From Erinaceus europaeus (Eukaryota; Chordata; Mammalia; Eulipotyphla; Erinaceidae), in contig NC_080166.1 in NCBI RefSeq assembly GCF_950295315.1, positions 100,356,999 through 100,420,998 of the forward strand: DNA of 64,000 bases, given 5' to 3'. The position numbers and the translations under genes are program-made. The first letter of the stretch is position 1. Each line of letters starts with the position of its first letter. The notes below the pieces were generated by a model that was not told the origin of the DNA, searched no databases, and was given only the letters and a program-made list of their open reading frames with translations. Positions 46,241 through 58,374 of this stretch are shown here, piece by piece.

Positions 46241-46242
<2 letters not shown>
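45980..46242 (+). mobile_element. SINE-B/A with 3' extension
   Basis: ggggctgggtgggatgcacc, ccaggttcagccccccac, extension tttaggcatcatgcccc; followed by (GA)n 46243-46277. Confidence 0.82.

Positions 46243-46277
<35 letters not shown>
46243..46277. repeat. (GA)n microsatellite
   Basis: About 17 uninterrupted units at the tail of a SINE. Confidence 0.95.
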
Positions 46278-46280
<3 letters not shown>

Positions 46281-49055
46281 TGGGTTTAGAAAGCATTCTT
46301 GCCAATAAGCTATACAACAGGACTACTCTGTCTCCCATACTGGAATATTTAAAATTCAACATAATTTCCATGATCTTGCTACTTTTCAGTGCCTTTTAAA
46401 TTTCAGTGAAGAACATGGCACAACTATATTTTAAGTTGTTACTAAAGAGAGTTGGGTAAAAGTTTTCCATTTTATTAGTAAGATGCAAGTCTTAAAATTA
46501 TCCTCCTTGTTCTAAGAAAGATCAGAAAAGAAGAATTGGGCTTTAAGTTGTATTTAAGGTTTCAGTATATGTTAGATCTCCATTTACTATTTATGCGACT
46601 AGAAGGAAGATTGCAGGAGATAAAAAAGTATCAAGTAGAGATATCCAAACTGTCTGAAGTTAATGCAATTTCTGAAAATAGTTTTTAAACAACTAGTCAG
46701 GAACACTGATAAGTAAATCAGATCAACTGCAGGGACAGTAAGTGTAGTCTGTCTATCTATCATGAAGACTTGCAATTGGTTATTCATCATACTGAAACCC
46801 CTTTGTCATAGAACATTTGAAATTGTTACCTAGAATTTGCTCTGGTGTTTACCCTAATTTTAGAGAGAAAATTACAAGGATATCATTATAAACTCGAGGA
46901 TGATGTAATAATAATAAAACATTCTAAAAAAGGAGAAAAGCTTGAGTCTGACAACCACAGATAACAATCTAGTTACTTTTACCCATTGTGAGATTATTTA
47001 ATAGATTAAATGTGGAATGAGAGTCATATGTTAAAATGTGGAAATTACAGAAAGACAATGCTATATCATAGAATACTTGTTTATTCAGTTGCTTTCATAA
47101 TGAGGGAAGTGTGGAAAATGGAAAACTATCAACAGTGACACAAAGGTCCCTTTGCCATTAACATCTGTTATAACCATGGTTGTTAATATTATAACCATTT
47201 TTCACAGCAGGAAAGGTTTCAGCTTCCATTTTTTGTTACAACAAATAATTTTAGAAGTGATTAATGAGATTTTTAATTACAGCATGAGTTTATCTTAAAA
47301 ACAATCTGTGACACTACAGCTGGAAAGGATCAGGTTTTAATTACATCGAGGAAAAAGTCCACAATGAAGCAAAGTTTGTGCATTTGACGGTACCTAGACC
47401 TTCTCCATACCTGGTTCACCTTCACACCTGACTATTTAGCTGCATTTTTAGCACATAGTGCTAATGAGCCCATGGCCATGTTTTCACTGTCCATATGTGC
47501 CAGTTAGTTTCCCTATGTTCCAGTACTCCAGATTGTTTTTCCATATTTGGTTTGCCAACTCAAAGATTTCTCTACTCATCCACCAGGGAATATTGGCAAA
47601 ATAATAATAATAATAATGTCATGGAAGATTCATCATAAAATTAAAACTACTGTCGATAGCTTAGGGATGAATGTGAGAAGTCTGATGGGAAAAATCAGTG
47701 TCAACTTATTTTTCAAAATGGCAGATTAATTCAAATCCTTCCAATTTGATTAATTTTAGTGGTACTTAAAAAATAATGACTTCAGGGAGATTGCATAGAG
47801 GAAAAGAACACTAGACTGTGATGTTGAAATTTAGATTTTATTCTGAACACTTTTCTAAAGTAGCTGCATGACCTTGAACTGTTATCTCATTAACTTGCCT
47901 CATTATTTTATCTGGAAAGTCTGAGTATCTCCTCAGATAATTGCCCCACAGCACTAAATGTTTATAATTTCATGAAACAAGATGTCAAGTATTGGATGCA
48001 TTAATGGGATTGAGACTGGAGGCTGGGAAGGAATCCTGACATATCCTAAAAACTCAAACTGTGTCTCAGAGCGATCAGATGGTTATTGTCACTGGCTCTT
48101 GTTGAGCAAAAAAAGTGTTCCCGTTGATTTACAGGTGTTTCTGCTTTGTAGCACTAGTTTTATAGTTTAGTTGCTTGCAGAAAGTGTACAACATCAGCCA
48201 TCAGACTAGGGGTAGACATATATGATATTGGCTTTGATGAATTTGCTTAGTGTTTATCTCTACAGACTCCTGCCCTAGGCTTGGAATGAATATATTCTTC
48301 CTGTCAAGACCTGGAAATTATTTCTCACTATAAGCATGGAGCTCTTTTCTGCTATGCATCACTGAATAACTGTCAGAAGACAAGTGCCATGACAAGAAAT
48401 GTCCCTCCTTAAAGTGATTTATTTCTACCCGAACACATCTTGTTGAAGGGAGCAGCTGACATGAAGTCTCTTTGTTTTATGTAAGAAAACCTAATTTGAA
48501 ATGTTCTTGTTGACTAATCAGAAGAAAGATAAAACTATTTACATAAGTGTCTGTTATAAGGTCTTTGTGTTTGCTTTTGCAAATATAGACTGAATAAGAA
48601 TTTTTTTTGAATAATAATTATAACAAGGGCAGGTAACTCTTCTTGAAGAATATCAATTATTATTTGTAGTAAAAACCAGTAACCATTTTTACTTTATACA
48701 TGCTCGTGGCTGGGGGAATAAAGTACTGATATTTTTATTAAACATCAAATAAATTTGTATGATTTAGTGTTTGTGGGATATTACTTTGACAGCTGTTCCA
48801 TAGACTACTGGTGATATATGTATACAAAATTAATATGTCATATACTTCATTTAATTTTACACACAGAGAGCTGCTCAGAATTTTATTGTTTTATTTTACT
48901 ATACTTATTATTGTTCCTGGCAATACATTTGAGATGGGTCAGCAAGATACTTTGACTTCTTAGAACTTTTGTTATTCTGTTTTAAAAACCGGTTCTATGT
49001 GTAGTAGGAAAGCAATTAGCATTATTATGTGTTACTTGAACTTCCACAGGAACCC
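46278..49055. other. Longest stretch without a recognisable repeat
   Basis: 2.8 kb of AT-rich DNA with no SINE, L1 or LTR that I can name and no ORF above 65 codons. In so repeat-dense a region the absence may be chance or may reflect constraint. Confidence 0.6.
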
Positions 49056-49069
49056 AACATACTTATTTT

Positions 49070-49282
49070 TTAATATTTTATTTAGTTATTTATTGGATAT
49101 AAACAGCGAGAAATTGAGACAGGAGGGGGAGACAGAGAGGGACAGAGACAGAGAGACACCTGCAGCACTGCTTTACCACTCATGAAGGTTTCCCCCTGCA
49201 GGTGGGGACCAAGAGATTGAACCTGGGTCCTTGTGCACTGTAATGTGAGGAATTGACCAGGTGTGCCACCTCCTGGCCTCCT
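49070..49282 (-). mobile_element. SINE-B
   Basis: 14 bp duplication aacatacttatttt (49056-49069, 49283-49296). gagaaattgagacaggagg, gagattgaacctgggtcc, gccacctcctggcctcc. Confidence 0.95.
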
Positions 49283-49503
49283 AACATACTTATTTTGTAC
49301 AAATGTGTATAAGGAATGTGGGAGAAATAGTTAAATGGAAACACTCCTTGATAAGGTTTTTCATGTATAAATTGGGGGAAACAAACAGATCAAACCATTC
49401 CACATATATCTTTTTGTAGAAACTCACTATATAAGGAAACTAATTTCAAATTAAAAGAAAACAGACATGTGCATTAATTAATTTTTATTAAAGAATCTTT
49501 TTA

Positions 49504-49621
49504 AGGGCCAGACAGTGGTACACTTGCTTAAGTAGAGCTGCAAGATGCCTTTATATCTCTATCTCCCTCTTCTCTCTCAATTTATCTCTGTCTCTACCCA
49601 ATGATAAATAAAATATTAAAA
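49504..49621 (+). mobile_element. Internally deleted SINE-B lacking the B box
   Basis: Flanked by aaagaatcttttta (49490-49503, 49622-49635). The head gggccagacagtggtacact jumps directly to gagctgcaagatgcc, so the B-box region is missing although the insertion unit is complete. Confidence 0.9.
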
Positions 49622-49693
49622 AAAGAATCTTTTTACATTGTATTCTAATGTATGGGAGAGAGACCATTGATAGCACTTTATGTATTCTGTTTT

Positions 49694-49928
49694 TTTTTAA
49701 ATTTTTTATTTAAGAAAGGATTAGTGAACAAAAGCATAAGGTAGGAGGGGTACAACTCCACACAATTCCCACCACCCAATCCCCATAACCCACCCCCTCC
49801 CCTGATAGCTTTCCCATTCTCTAGCCCTCTGGGAGCATGGACCCAGGGTCGTTGAGGGTTGCAGAAGGTAGAAGGTCTGGCTTCTGTAATTGCTTCCCCG
49901 CTGAACATGGGCGTTGACTGGTTGGTCC
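49694..49928 (-). mobile_element. L1 3'UTR end, young
   Basis: 14 bp duplication atgtattctgtttt (49680-49693, 49929-49942). Nearly identical to the 6.8 kb and 22.6 kb 3' ends. Truncated at gaccaaccagtc. Confidence 0.93.
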
Positions 49929-49945
49929 ATGTATTCTGTTTTGTT

Positions 49946-50249
49946 GTTGTTTGTTTTTGCCTCCAGGGTTATCACTGAGGCTCAGTGCCGGCACTACAAA
50001 TCCACTTCTTCTGGAAACCATTTTTCCTTTTATTTTATTCTTTCCATTTTATTCAACAGTACAGAGTGAAATTGAGAGGGGAGGGGAGATAGAAATGGAT
50101 AGAGAAAGATAGACATCTGCAGAACTGTTTCACAGCTTGTAAAGTGTCCCCCTTGCAGGTGGGGAGTGAGGCTTGAACCTGGATCCTTGTGAGCAGATCC
50201 TTGCACATCATACTATGTGCACTTAGTGGGTGTGCCACTGCCCGGCCTC
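49946..50249 (-). mobile_element. SINE-A with 3' extension
   Basis: tgcctccagggttatcactg, attcaacagtacagagtg, ggcttgaacctggatcc, gtgccactgcccggcctc. Confidence 0.9.
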
Positions 50250-50819
50250 ATTTTATATATTCTTGTTAACAGAACAGGAAAAAGAGCATATAATATCAAT
50301 AGTTAGATTATAGCTATACTCAAATTTTGGAAAAATAGCTTTTGGAGGTTGTGCAATCTTTGCATTATCAGAACAATCATTTTATTATTCTGTAGGATTT
50401 TCTCCCCAAATCACTTCACTGAAGAAATATTGATCTACAAAACTTTTGTTGTCACAAGAATATGGTTTCACAGCTTATCCCAAATAAGTGTCAGTCTACC
50501 TCACCTTCCACCAAGTTTTCATCTCCCTACAGTATAAAGCACTAGGTTTTTAGTCTCCTTTTAGAGGACACTAACTGTAGAAAGAATGTCAATGTTTTGT
50601 CTCCAACTATGACTCTTCTCCTGTCACTCTTCATGGCATCTTGTACTGAAAAAACTATATATAACAAAGAAGAGTCAAAAATGTAATGCTAGAACACTGA
50701 AAGTACTGCATATGAGATGAAAAAATATGTTTAAGTTCTTATTATGACTGAAGAACTATCAGAATGCAAAAAATAAAGAGTAGAGTTTCTATTTTTTGTT
50801 GAACTATGTGATTTTTTGA
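50250..50819. other. Unique DNA
   Basis: Nothing recognised. Confidence 0.5.
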
Positions 50820-51365
50820 AGTAAGAAGAGAATGAGAAAACACAGGGTTAAATTTAAATGGGTTGTGTGGTACATTGCAGCAAATCCAAGGATTCTAAAC
50901 AGGATAGATGAAAGGAGACTGAAAAGGAATTAAAGGCGGGGGCTGGGTGGTAGCACACAGGGTTAAGTGCACATAGTAGAAGCTCAAGGACCCAGGCAAG
51001 GATCCCAGTTCAAGCCACTGGCTTCCCACCTGCAGGGGTCACTCCACAAGAGGTGAAGCAAGTCTGCAGGTGTCTATCTTCCCCTCCCCTCTCAATTTCT
51101 CTCTGTCCTATATAAAAAGAAAAAAAGAAAGAAAAAGAAAAAAATTTCCATAGGAGCAGTGGATTCGTAGTACAGGCACCGAGCCCTAGTGATAACCCTG
51201 GAGGCAAAAAAAGAATTAAAAGCCTAGCGTACTATGGTGGAGGAAGGTATCAGTTGTTGGTGGGTGTTATGTACAGACACTTATCATGGAGTGAGGACTT
51301 GGCTTAAGAAACTACACATGTGATAACAGCTGTCTTATAAATCATGATATCTCCCAATGTTTTAA
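50820..51365 (+). mobile_element. Old L1 3'UTR, split by a SINE
   Basis: gaagtaagaagagaatgag, gtggtacattgcagc; resumes at 51211 with gaattaaaagcctagcg and ends ctgtcttataaatcatgat. Confidence 0.7.
50937..51210 (+). mobile_element. SINE-A with 3' extension
   Basis: Head gcgggggctgggtggtagca, cagttcaagccactggc, extension gtacaggcaccgagccc. Imperfect ggaattaaa / agaattaaa at the edges. Confidence 0.9.
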
Positions 51366-51474
51366 AAACAAACAAGCATCAACAAACCCCTCTGATTTCA
51401 ATAATTAGGTGCTAGATTATAAAATAATCAAAAAATTTAAGTCCATAAACTATCATAAGGTTAGATACATATAT

Positions 51475-51675
51475 TTATTGCCTCCAAGGATATTGCTGAG
51501 GCTCAGTGCCTACAGGATGAAACCACTGTTTTCATTGGTCCTTTTTCCTTTTTATTTATTACTTTCTTTCTTTCTATTTTATTTGGTAGAATAGAAGGTA
51601 ATTGAGAGCTGAGGGGGAGAGTGAGAGAGAAACACAGAAACCTGCAGACCGGCTTCATTTCATTTCTTTTTTTTT
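51475..51675 (-). mobile_element. SINE-A with 3' extension, 5' part missing
   Basis: cctccaaggatattgctgag, ttggtagaatagaaggtaat, cctgcagaccggcttcat, then abruptly T-rich sequence. Confidence 0.8.
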
Positions 51676-51975
51676 TCCTGCTCCTTGGCTGCTTATTTTT
51701 ACTTTTATTTCTATTTTTTGCCTCCTGGGTTTTCATTGGGGCTTAGTGCCAGCCCGGCAAATGCACCGTTCCTGGGGGCCATTTCTTCTTCTTCTTTTTT
51801 ATTTGATAGGGCAGAGAAATTGAGAGGGGGAGGGACATAGAGAGGGAGAGAGCAAGAAACTTGCAGGCCTGCTTCACAGCTCATGAAGCATCCTCCCTGC
51901 AGGTGAGGAGCAAGGGCTTGAACTCTTGTACATGGTAACATATGCGCTCAATCATTTGGGTCACTGATGGCCCTG
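51676..51975 (-). mobile_element. SINE-A/B with 3' extension
   Basis: tgcctcctgggttttcattg, tgatagggcagagaaattg, aagggcttgaactcttg, gtcactgatggcccc-like head. Confidence 0.85.
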
Positions 51976-52004
51976 TAAATAATAATTTTAAAGAATATAT
52001 TTTG

Positions 52005-52200
52005 GGGGCTAGGCGGTGGTGCACCTGGCTAAGTGCACACATCATGTCTCTGATCCCCACCTGCAGGGGGGATACTTTACAATAAGTGAAGCAGGTCTTC
52101 AGGTGTCTTTCTGCCACTCTCTCCCTCTCTATCTCCCCCTTTCCTCTCAATTTCTCTCTGTCTCTATCCAATAATAAAATAGAAAATTAAATTAAATTAA
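52005..52200 (+). mobile_element. SINE-B with part of the tRNA region deleted
   Basis: Head gggggctaggcggtggtgca, then cacacatcatgtctctgatcc: the 25-30 bases before and including the B box are shortened. Tail aataaaatagaaaattaaat. Confidence 0.88.
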
Positions 52201-52284
52201 AAAAACAATAAAGTACTTTAACATAGCAATCTCATCTCAATCATCCGTTCTAAACAATAAAAAACAAATCATAGTAGACATTTT

Positions 52285-52452
52285 AAAATATTTAATTAAC
52301 TAATTAATTAATTTTATTGAGATACAGCAAGATAAACCGGAGCACTTTTCAGATCTGGCTTATGTTGTTTCTGGGGATTGAACCTGGGATTTTAGAGCCT
52401 CAGGTATGATAGTCTTTTACACAACCATTATGCTATCTCCCCAGCCCAACAT
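52285..52452 (-). mobile_element. SINE-C
   Basis: gagatacagcaagataaacc, ggggattgaacctggg, gagcctcaggtatgatag, ctatctccccagccc. Confidence 0.88.
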
Positions 52453-53160
52453 TTAAAAAAAATGTTATTGGTGACTTACCACCAGAATTCTGTGTCCCAT
52501 TCCCTCCATTGGAAGCTTCCTTATTCTTTATCCTTATAAACCAATATATATTCTTTATCCTATATAAACCAAAATTCTTTTTGAGGTACAGAAGATGGAG
52601 TGTCTGGCTTCTCTGTTTGACATGGACATTGGTAGGTCAATCCATACCCCCAGCCTGTTTTTATCTTTCTGTAGTAGGGTAGGGTTCTGGAGAGGTGAGA
52701 TTTCAGGACATGTTGGTGAGGTCATCAGCCCAGGGAAGTTAGGATGGCATCATAATAGCATCTGCAACTTGGTGGCTAAAAGGCAATAAGATATAAAGCA
52801 GGAAAAATTATTTAATTAATAGAAACCCAAAGGTAGAAGTAGGACAGATGAAATTATGGCTTTTGTGTGGGAAGAGGCTAGGAAGTCTATCTTAGGTATG
52901 TTCCAAGGGGCCCGTGACCATAGTAATTTCTGCCTGAGCCTGATAGTTGACAAGCAGGTGGACTAAAAATATTGTCTGGGAAGCTGGTGTCTGATCAGTT
53001 AGAGAATTTATGATGCCTTCTTTGGGCTCTTCCACTAGCAGCCCAGGTTTATTAGGTCTAAGTCTAATCATAGACTACTATTAAGCTCTTTTACTTTTGA
53101 GTTATATAATTGCTTCTTGTTAATGGATACATGTACACCTGTACCCGGTACCCTAAACCC
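52453..53160 (-). mobile_element. Old L1 3'UTR, extended
   Basis: accagaattctgtgtcccat, gtgtctggcttctctgtttg, ccatacccccagcctg, caggacatgttggtgagg, then proximal 3'UTR to about 53.1 kb. Confidence 0.8.
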
Positions 53161-53204
53161 TAACCTGTAGCTAGTATGTGTAACTTTGTTAGAGAATGTA
53201 ACAT

Positions 53205-53312
53205 CAGAAGTGGGACTATGTAGTCCCATGTACTGAGGATTGAACCTGGGACCATAGAATCTCAAGTATCACAGTCATTTGTACAGCCATTAGGCCATCT
53301 CCCCAGTCCAAC
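53205..53312 (-). mobile_element. SINE-C, 5' part only
   Basis: gaggattgaacctgggacc, gaatctcaagtatcacag, ggccatctccccagtcc; followed, like the copy at 52.4 kb, by aacattt. Confidence 0.75.
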
Positions 53313-53799
53313 ATTTTTTACATTTGTAAAATATACTGGCTACATATAAAAAATGAATGCTTGCCATGACTCTTTAAAAATTATGAGTAATAGAGGAACT
53401 AGATTCTTAGAAAGTAAAATACATTTTAAGGCAGTAATAAAGGAAAAGTTGATAACTTCATAGATTATTCTTGCATTTTATTTTAAAATAATCTGAATGG
53501 CTCATTAGGATTCTGTTTGCTTTTTTGGTATTAAAATCCCAACATTAAATAAACCATTCTTCTAGTTAAAATCTTTATTATAACAACACAGCATTTCATA
53601 GAATAAAGGTCATAGAGTTGATTAAGAACATTTTCAGATCCTGTTTGTATGCATTTCCTATGCTCTATAACTGGACTGTTTAATCCTTCACAAAGATTGT
53701 ATCAGTTGTTCTATTTTGGAAGTGGAGCACATACTCAGCTGGTAAATTAAATAAGATTTGCTATGTTTTGTTGTTGCTGCTGCTGCTGTTGTTTTCTTT
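53313..53799. other. Unique AT-rich DNA
   Basis: Nothing recognised besides the (TTG/CTG)n run at 53769-53790. Confidence 0.5.
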
Positions 53800-54055
53800 T
53801 GTTTTGCCTTCAGGGTTATAGTTGGGGCTAGGTGCTAGCACTTATGAATCCCCTTCTTCCAGGAGATATATATGACAGGGAGAAATAGACAAAGGAGTGG
53901 CAGATAGAGAGGGAGAGAGAATGATAGATCTGCTTCACAGATTGTGAAGCATCTTCCCTGCAGGTGAGGAGCCAGGGGCTTGATGCCAGATTCTTTTGCA
54001 GGTCTTTGCACTTAGTATTATGTGTACTGAACCAGTGTGCCACTGTCTGGCCCTG
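53800..54055 (-). mobile_element. SINE-B with 3' extension
   Basis: tgccttcagggttatagttg, gagaaatagacaaaggagtg, ggtgaggagccaggggcttg, gtgccactgtctggccc. Confidence 0.85.
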
Positions 54056-54149
54056 AGGGGATTTATTTTATGTGCCACCTTGCTTCCATGAAGCAGATGC
54101 ATGATAGTCATTTTACATTGTGTTTTCCTTTCTCTTCTTTTTTTCTTTA

Positions 54150-54297
54150 AAGGTGTTATCTATTTATTAATGAGAAAGATAGGAAGAGAGAGAAAGAACC
54201 GGACATCACTCTGGTACGTATACTGCTGAGGATAGAACTCAGGACCTCATGCTTGAGAGTCCAATGCTTTATCCACTGTGCCGCCTCCTGGACCACC
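54150..54297 (-). mobile_element. SINE-D
   Basis: tattaatgagaaagatagg, gaaccggacatcactctgg, gagagtccaatgctttatcc, gtgccgcctcctggacc. Confidence 0.9.
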
Positions 54298-54855
54298 ATT
54301 GTTTTCTTTATTTGTTTTTTAAAAAAATCATTGTTAAGAGGAATTGAAGTAGTGATGAAAAGGCCTCTCTTAGCTATTCCTCTTCTTCTTGCTCTGCTTG
54401 CTCATTCAAGATAAGGTGGCACCAAGAACAATAGAAAAACTAAATGTTAAGGACTAACCACCTTTAGTAGCCCACCATTCCATCATGTCCTTGAGTTTTA
54501 AAGATACAACTCAAGTTTGATCAATGTAAACAATAATTTGTGCTTCAAAGTATGTGGTAGAAATAATGTTTGTGAAAATTAATTGTTTACTAACAGTTTG
54601 GTGTATTTTACCCTCAAATTAGAGAAATATAAAAAAGGGTAAAACTAGTGGAAAAATCACAATTGAGAGTGTAAGTAGAGTGTGACAACTCCTATGGAAC
54701 AGATTGCTGTTATAATTAGGGAGTGAGCACTTCACTCTCCTTTAAATACAAGTGCCTGATATTGCTGAGAGTAGAAGAGAGAAATACACAGTGATCTCAT
54801 TATAAAACTGGTGGGAGATGCACAGACCATAGTCTGTTACTTGTATGCTACTTAA
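54298..54855. other. Unique DNA
   Basis: Nothing recognised. Confidence 0.5.
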
Positions 54856-54868
54856 AAATAAAATAGTT

Positions 54869-55144
54869 GGGAGTCGGGCAGTAGTGCAGCGGATTAAGTG
54901 CACGTGGCACAAAGCACAAGGACCGGGATTATGATCCCAGTTCAAGCCCCAGCTCCCCACCTGCAGGGGACTCACTTCACAGGCGGAGAAGCAGTCCTGC
55001 AGGTGTCTATCTTTCTCTCCCCCTCTCTGTCTTCCCCTCCTCTCTCAGTTTCTCTCTGTCCTATTCAACAATGACAATAATAATAACTACAACAGGACAG
55101 TAAAACAACAAGAGTAACAAAAGGGAATAAATAAGTATAAATAA
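54869..55144 (+). mobile_element. SINE-A, young
   Basis: 13 bp duplication aaataaaatagtt (54856-54868, 55145-55157). Head gggagtcgggcagtagtgca, cagttcaagcccc, tail caagagtaacaaaagg plus aataaataag. Confidence 0.95.
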
Positions 55145-55225
55145 AATAAAATAGTTAACTAAATCAGAATAATAATGGAACTAGACCTGAGAAATAAATA
55201 CATCGTTCTTGAAAGAATAAAGTTC

Positions 55226-56230
55226 TCCAATAGCACAGCTATATACAAGATACTGGATACTGTACAGCAAACCATAACAAAAGGACTTTTCAGAGTTAAC
55301 CCAATTAACAAATAATGTGATGATAACATTAGCTATCAATTGTCTTTTTGACCCCTAAGACAGCAGGAACCTCACATCTCCACTATAGAGCCCCTACTTC
55401 CCCCAGTCCTGGAACCCTTGGCTAGGGCCCACTTTCCCATATGCATCTCCCAATCCAAACCAAATAATATTGCATCCGCCGATCACAACCTAACCAACGC
55501 AACGATTGCCACCTCAACATGCTTCACCTCAGACTGTGTCCAGAGACTTCACGTGTGGAATGACAACCCTTCAGCTTCATTACTCAGGTGAGACCTTTCC
55601 TTTTATAGCACACTCTAATTTCATCTCAGGTGGTTCACTTTCTAACAAAGTCCCATAACCTAGATATACACCAGTTTCTATGAGAGAGAGCTTATGTGCA
55701 CACGTATCCATAAACTACTGCAAAATATATACCTGAAAGCAGAAGTACACTAGAGTTTGCAGTGAGTACCTCCCTAACACTTCCTCTCCACTATTCCAAG
55801 CTTGGGATCCATGATTGCTCAACAAATTGTTTGGCTTCGTATGTTAACTCTCTTTTCAATCACCAGGTTCCAGATGCCACCAGGATGCTGGCCAGACTTC
55901 CCTGGATTGAAGACCCCACCAATGTGTCCTGGAGCTCAGCTTCCCCAGAGACACACCTTACTAGGGAAAGAGAGAGGCATACTGGGAGTATGGACCGACC
56001 AGTCAACGCCCATGTTAAGCGGGGAAGCAATTACAGAAGCCAGACCTTCTACCTTCTGCAACCCTCAACGACCCTGTGTCCATGCTCCCAGAGGGCTAGA
56101 GAATGGGAAAGCTATCATGGGAGGGGGTGGGTTGTGGAGATTGGGTGGTGGGAATTGTGTGGAGTTGTATCCCTCCTACCTTATGTTTTTGTTCATTAAT
56201 CCTTTCTTAAATAAAAAATTTAAAAAAAAA
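55226..56230 (+). mobile_element. L1 3'UTR, 5' truncated, collinear and young
   Basis: Flanked by a perfect 15 bp repeat gaaagaataaagttc (55211-55225 and 56231-56245). It starts inside the L1 3'UTR (ccaatagcacagc) and runs collinearly to the A-rich end. It matches 21148-22851 closely in both halves and shows the uninverted order. It contains the pyrimidine tract and caccag ahead of gttccagatgcc at about 55845-55880, the putative 3' splice site used by the 6.8 kb element. ORFs of 145-152 codons within it are shadows of the 3'UTR, repeated in the sister copies. Confidence 0.9.
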
Positions 56231-56439
56231 GAAAGAATAAAGTTCACCGAAATATTTTAATAAAAAATAAAAGGATGACCACTTGGAAAAAATTCATTGC
56301 ACAGTGATTTCTCCAAGTATATAAATATATAAGGAAATAAAAGTCTAAATTTTAAGACACAATGTATTAGAGATTTAGGAGATTAATAGGGCTAACTATA
56401 ACTTTTACGTTAAGTGAAGTCCTTTCATTTATACTCATC

Positions 56440-56670
56440 TTTTTCTATTCTGTTTTTTTTTCTTTTTTAATTAGTTGGAGCTTCATGAATTTATTATTTT
56501 ACAGCCCTGAGACCAACTTTTCCATTCAAACAGAGAGGTAGAGAAAGAGAGACAATACGGAGCCGGATCTTTCTCTGGTGCCATAGTATTCCCCAAACGA
56601 GTAAGGTTTGAAATCTGGGTCACTTGTATAGCAAGGCCTTACCAGCTGAGATAGGTCTGTGGCCCCTGTT
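56440..56670 (-). mobile_element. SINE-E
   Basis: agacaatacggagccggatc, aggtttgaaatctgggtcac, agctgagataggtctgtggc. Confidence 0.5.
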
Positions 56671-56903
56671 GTTTATAAATCTTCAGAAGCAACCAGATAA
56701 TTGATGATCAATCAAAATTCTCCTTACTGTGCGGTCAAAAGAATATTACATGCATTTCTAGGAAGTACACTTTATACATCCAATAACTAAGTTAATCAGA
56801 CTACTGTGTACTTTCAGGTGAAACAATGGCTTTGACCCCCTCTTATCATTTTGTCTTGTTATAAAAATGCTAGGTTGATATACAATAAAGAATACATACA
56901 CTT

Positions 56904-57203
56904 GGGGCCAGGCAGTGGTGTGCCAGGTTTAGCATACTATATGAAGCACAAGTACCCATACAAGGATCCAGGTTTGAGCTCCCGCTCCCCAGTTGCAGGA
57001 GGGACACTTCACAAGCTACAAAGCAGGTTAGCAGATGTCTTTCTCTCTCCCTCTCTATTTACCCCTCCCTTTTCAATTTCTCTCTGTTCTGTCAAATAAA
57101 ATGAGAAAAAAAAAAAAAAGGCTGTGAGAAGGAATGGATTTGTAGTGCCGTCACTGAGCCCCAGTGATAATCCTGAAGGAAGGTAAATAAATAAATAAAA
57201 ATA
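56904..57203 (+). mobile_element. SINE-A/B with 3' extension
   Basis: ggggccaggcagtggtgtgc, ccaggtttgagctcccgc, poly(A), extension gtagtgccgtcactgagccc, tail aataaataaataaa. Confidence 0.88.
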
Positions 57204-57659
57204 CCCTTTTGTTTTAGGTTCAGCCATAATATCATAAATATAAGGACTGCACATTTCTTTCAGTTTTTAAATCTTATCAAATATTGACATAAATAGCAAA
57301 GAGTTTTTTCATAGCATACAGAGAACAGTTCCTGCCAGTAAATTAGTGGCAGAGTTGTATAAGCGGACCTATCCTCTGGATTTTCCTAGAAAGATTGCTT
57401 TACTATTTCTCAAAAAAGAATTGTCCTGTGAATGAAAAGGCTTGCGGACAAGAAGATAATTGACCCTGAATTTTCATGTAAGAACTCACTGACTGTCTGT
57501 GTCTCACCTTCTGATTGTATTCTAAGGCAGTCCAGTAGGCTGGATGCTACTTGTTCCTACAATACAGTTTTCACCTTTCTGGCCTTTTCTTCATTTCACC
57601 AAAAGAGAAAGGAATATTTTGTGTGGCAAACTCTGAGGAGAACTCAAATGCTCAACCAG
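57204..57659. other. Unique DNA
   Basis: A 168-codon ORF at 57432-57938 starts here and runs into an old L1. It shows no domain and no codon bias and is not called a gene. Confidence 0.5.
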
Positions 57660-58080
57660 ATTTTTTTTTCAATAATTTTTATTGAGGCAGGAGGGGGAGT
57701 GAAATCATTAACACATGAATCTAATTCTCATCTCCTTGTGAAATTTCTCTGCAGAACATTCTGTAGAACACTCTCATTTACAACCTCATTCATTAAAACT
57801 CCAGGGTCTCTTCAGCCCTTCTTCTTCTTCCTTCTTTCTCCAGAGTTCTTTGCTTTGATGCAATATACCATGCCCAGTCTAAGTTTCACTTGTGTTCACC
57901 TACCTTGTTCCTATCTATTTAGTTCCACCTATAGGTGAGATCACTTGGTATTTGTTCTCTTTTATGGTCTATCTCAGTTAAGATAATATCTTTAAATTCC
58001 ATGCAAGATGGTGCAAAGAATATAACTTTTTCCATTCTTCCTTTCAGTCTGCTATTCCAGAGGTTATCTGCATCACAATG
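57660..58080 (-). mobile_element. Old L1 3'UTR and ORF2 end
   Basis: T-rich start, ctttgctttgatgcaatata, gttccacctataggtgagat, ctttaaattccatgcaagat. Confidence 0.78.
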
Positions 58081-58085
58081 AAAAG

Positions 58086-58240
58086 AGAAATATCTTTTTT
58101 TTAAATTTATTTATTTATTTATTTAAGAGAGGAGACATTAACAAAATCATAGGATGGGGGGCTACAACTCCACACAATTCCCGCCACCCAATCTCCATAT
58201 CCCATCCCCTCCCCAATTGTTTTCCCATTCTTTTCTTGCA
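58086..58240 (-). mobile_element. L1 3' end
   Basis: ttatttaagagaggagacat, acaactccacacaattccc, catatcccatcccctcccc. Short, 5' truncated. Confidence 0.88.
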
Positions 58241-58374
58241 TGTTAGGAACATTTTTAGATACATTTTCTGTTGTGTTTTATAGAAGGGTAGGAAGTTTAG
58301 TAAGCCTTATCTCATCATCCCATCAAATGCACATAAATATATTTGCTGGGTCAAATTTTATTTATTTATTTGTT

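Noticed and set aside
53145..53166. Telomere-like ccctaaaccctaacc
   Set aside because: Only two imperfect units, no array.
57432..57938. 168-codon ORF
   Set aside because: No recognisable domain. It runs from unique DNA into antisense L1 sequence and has no splice context or codon pattern.
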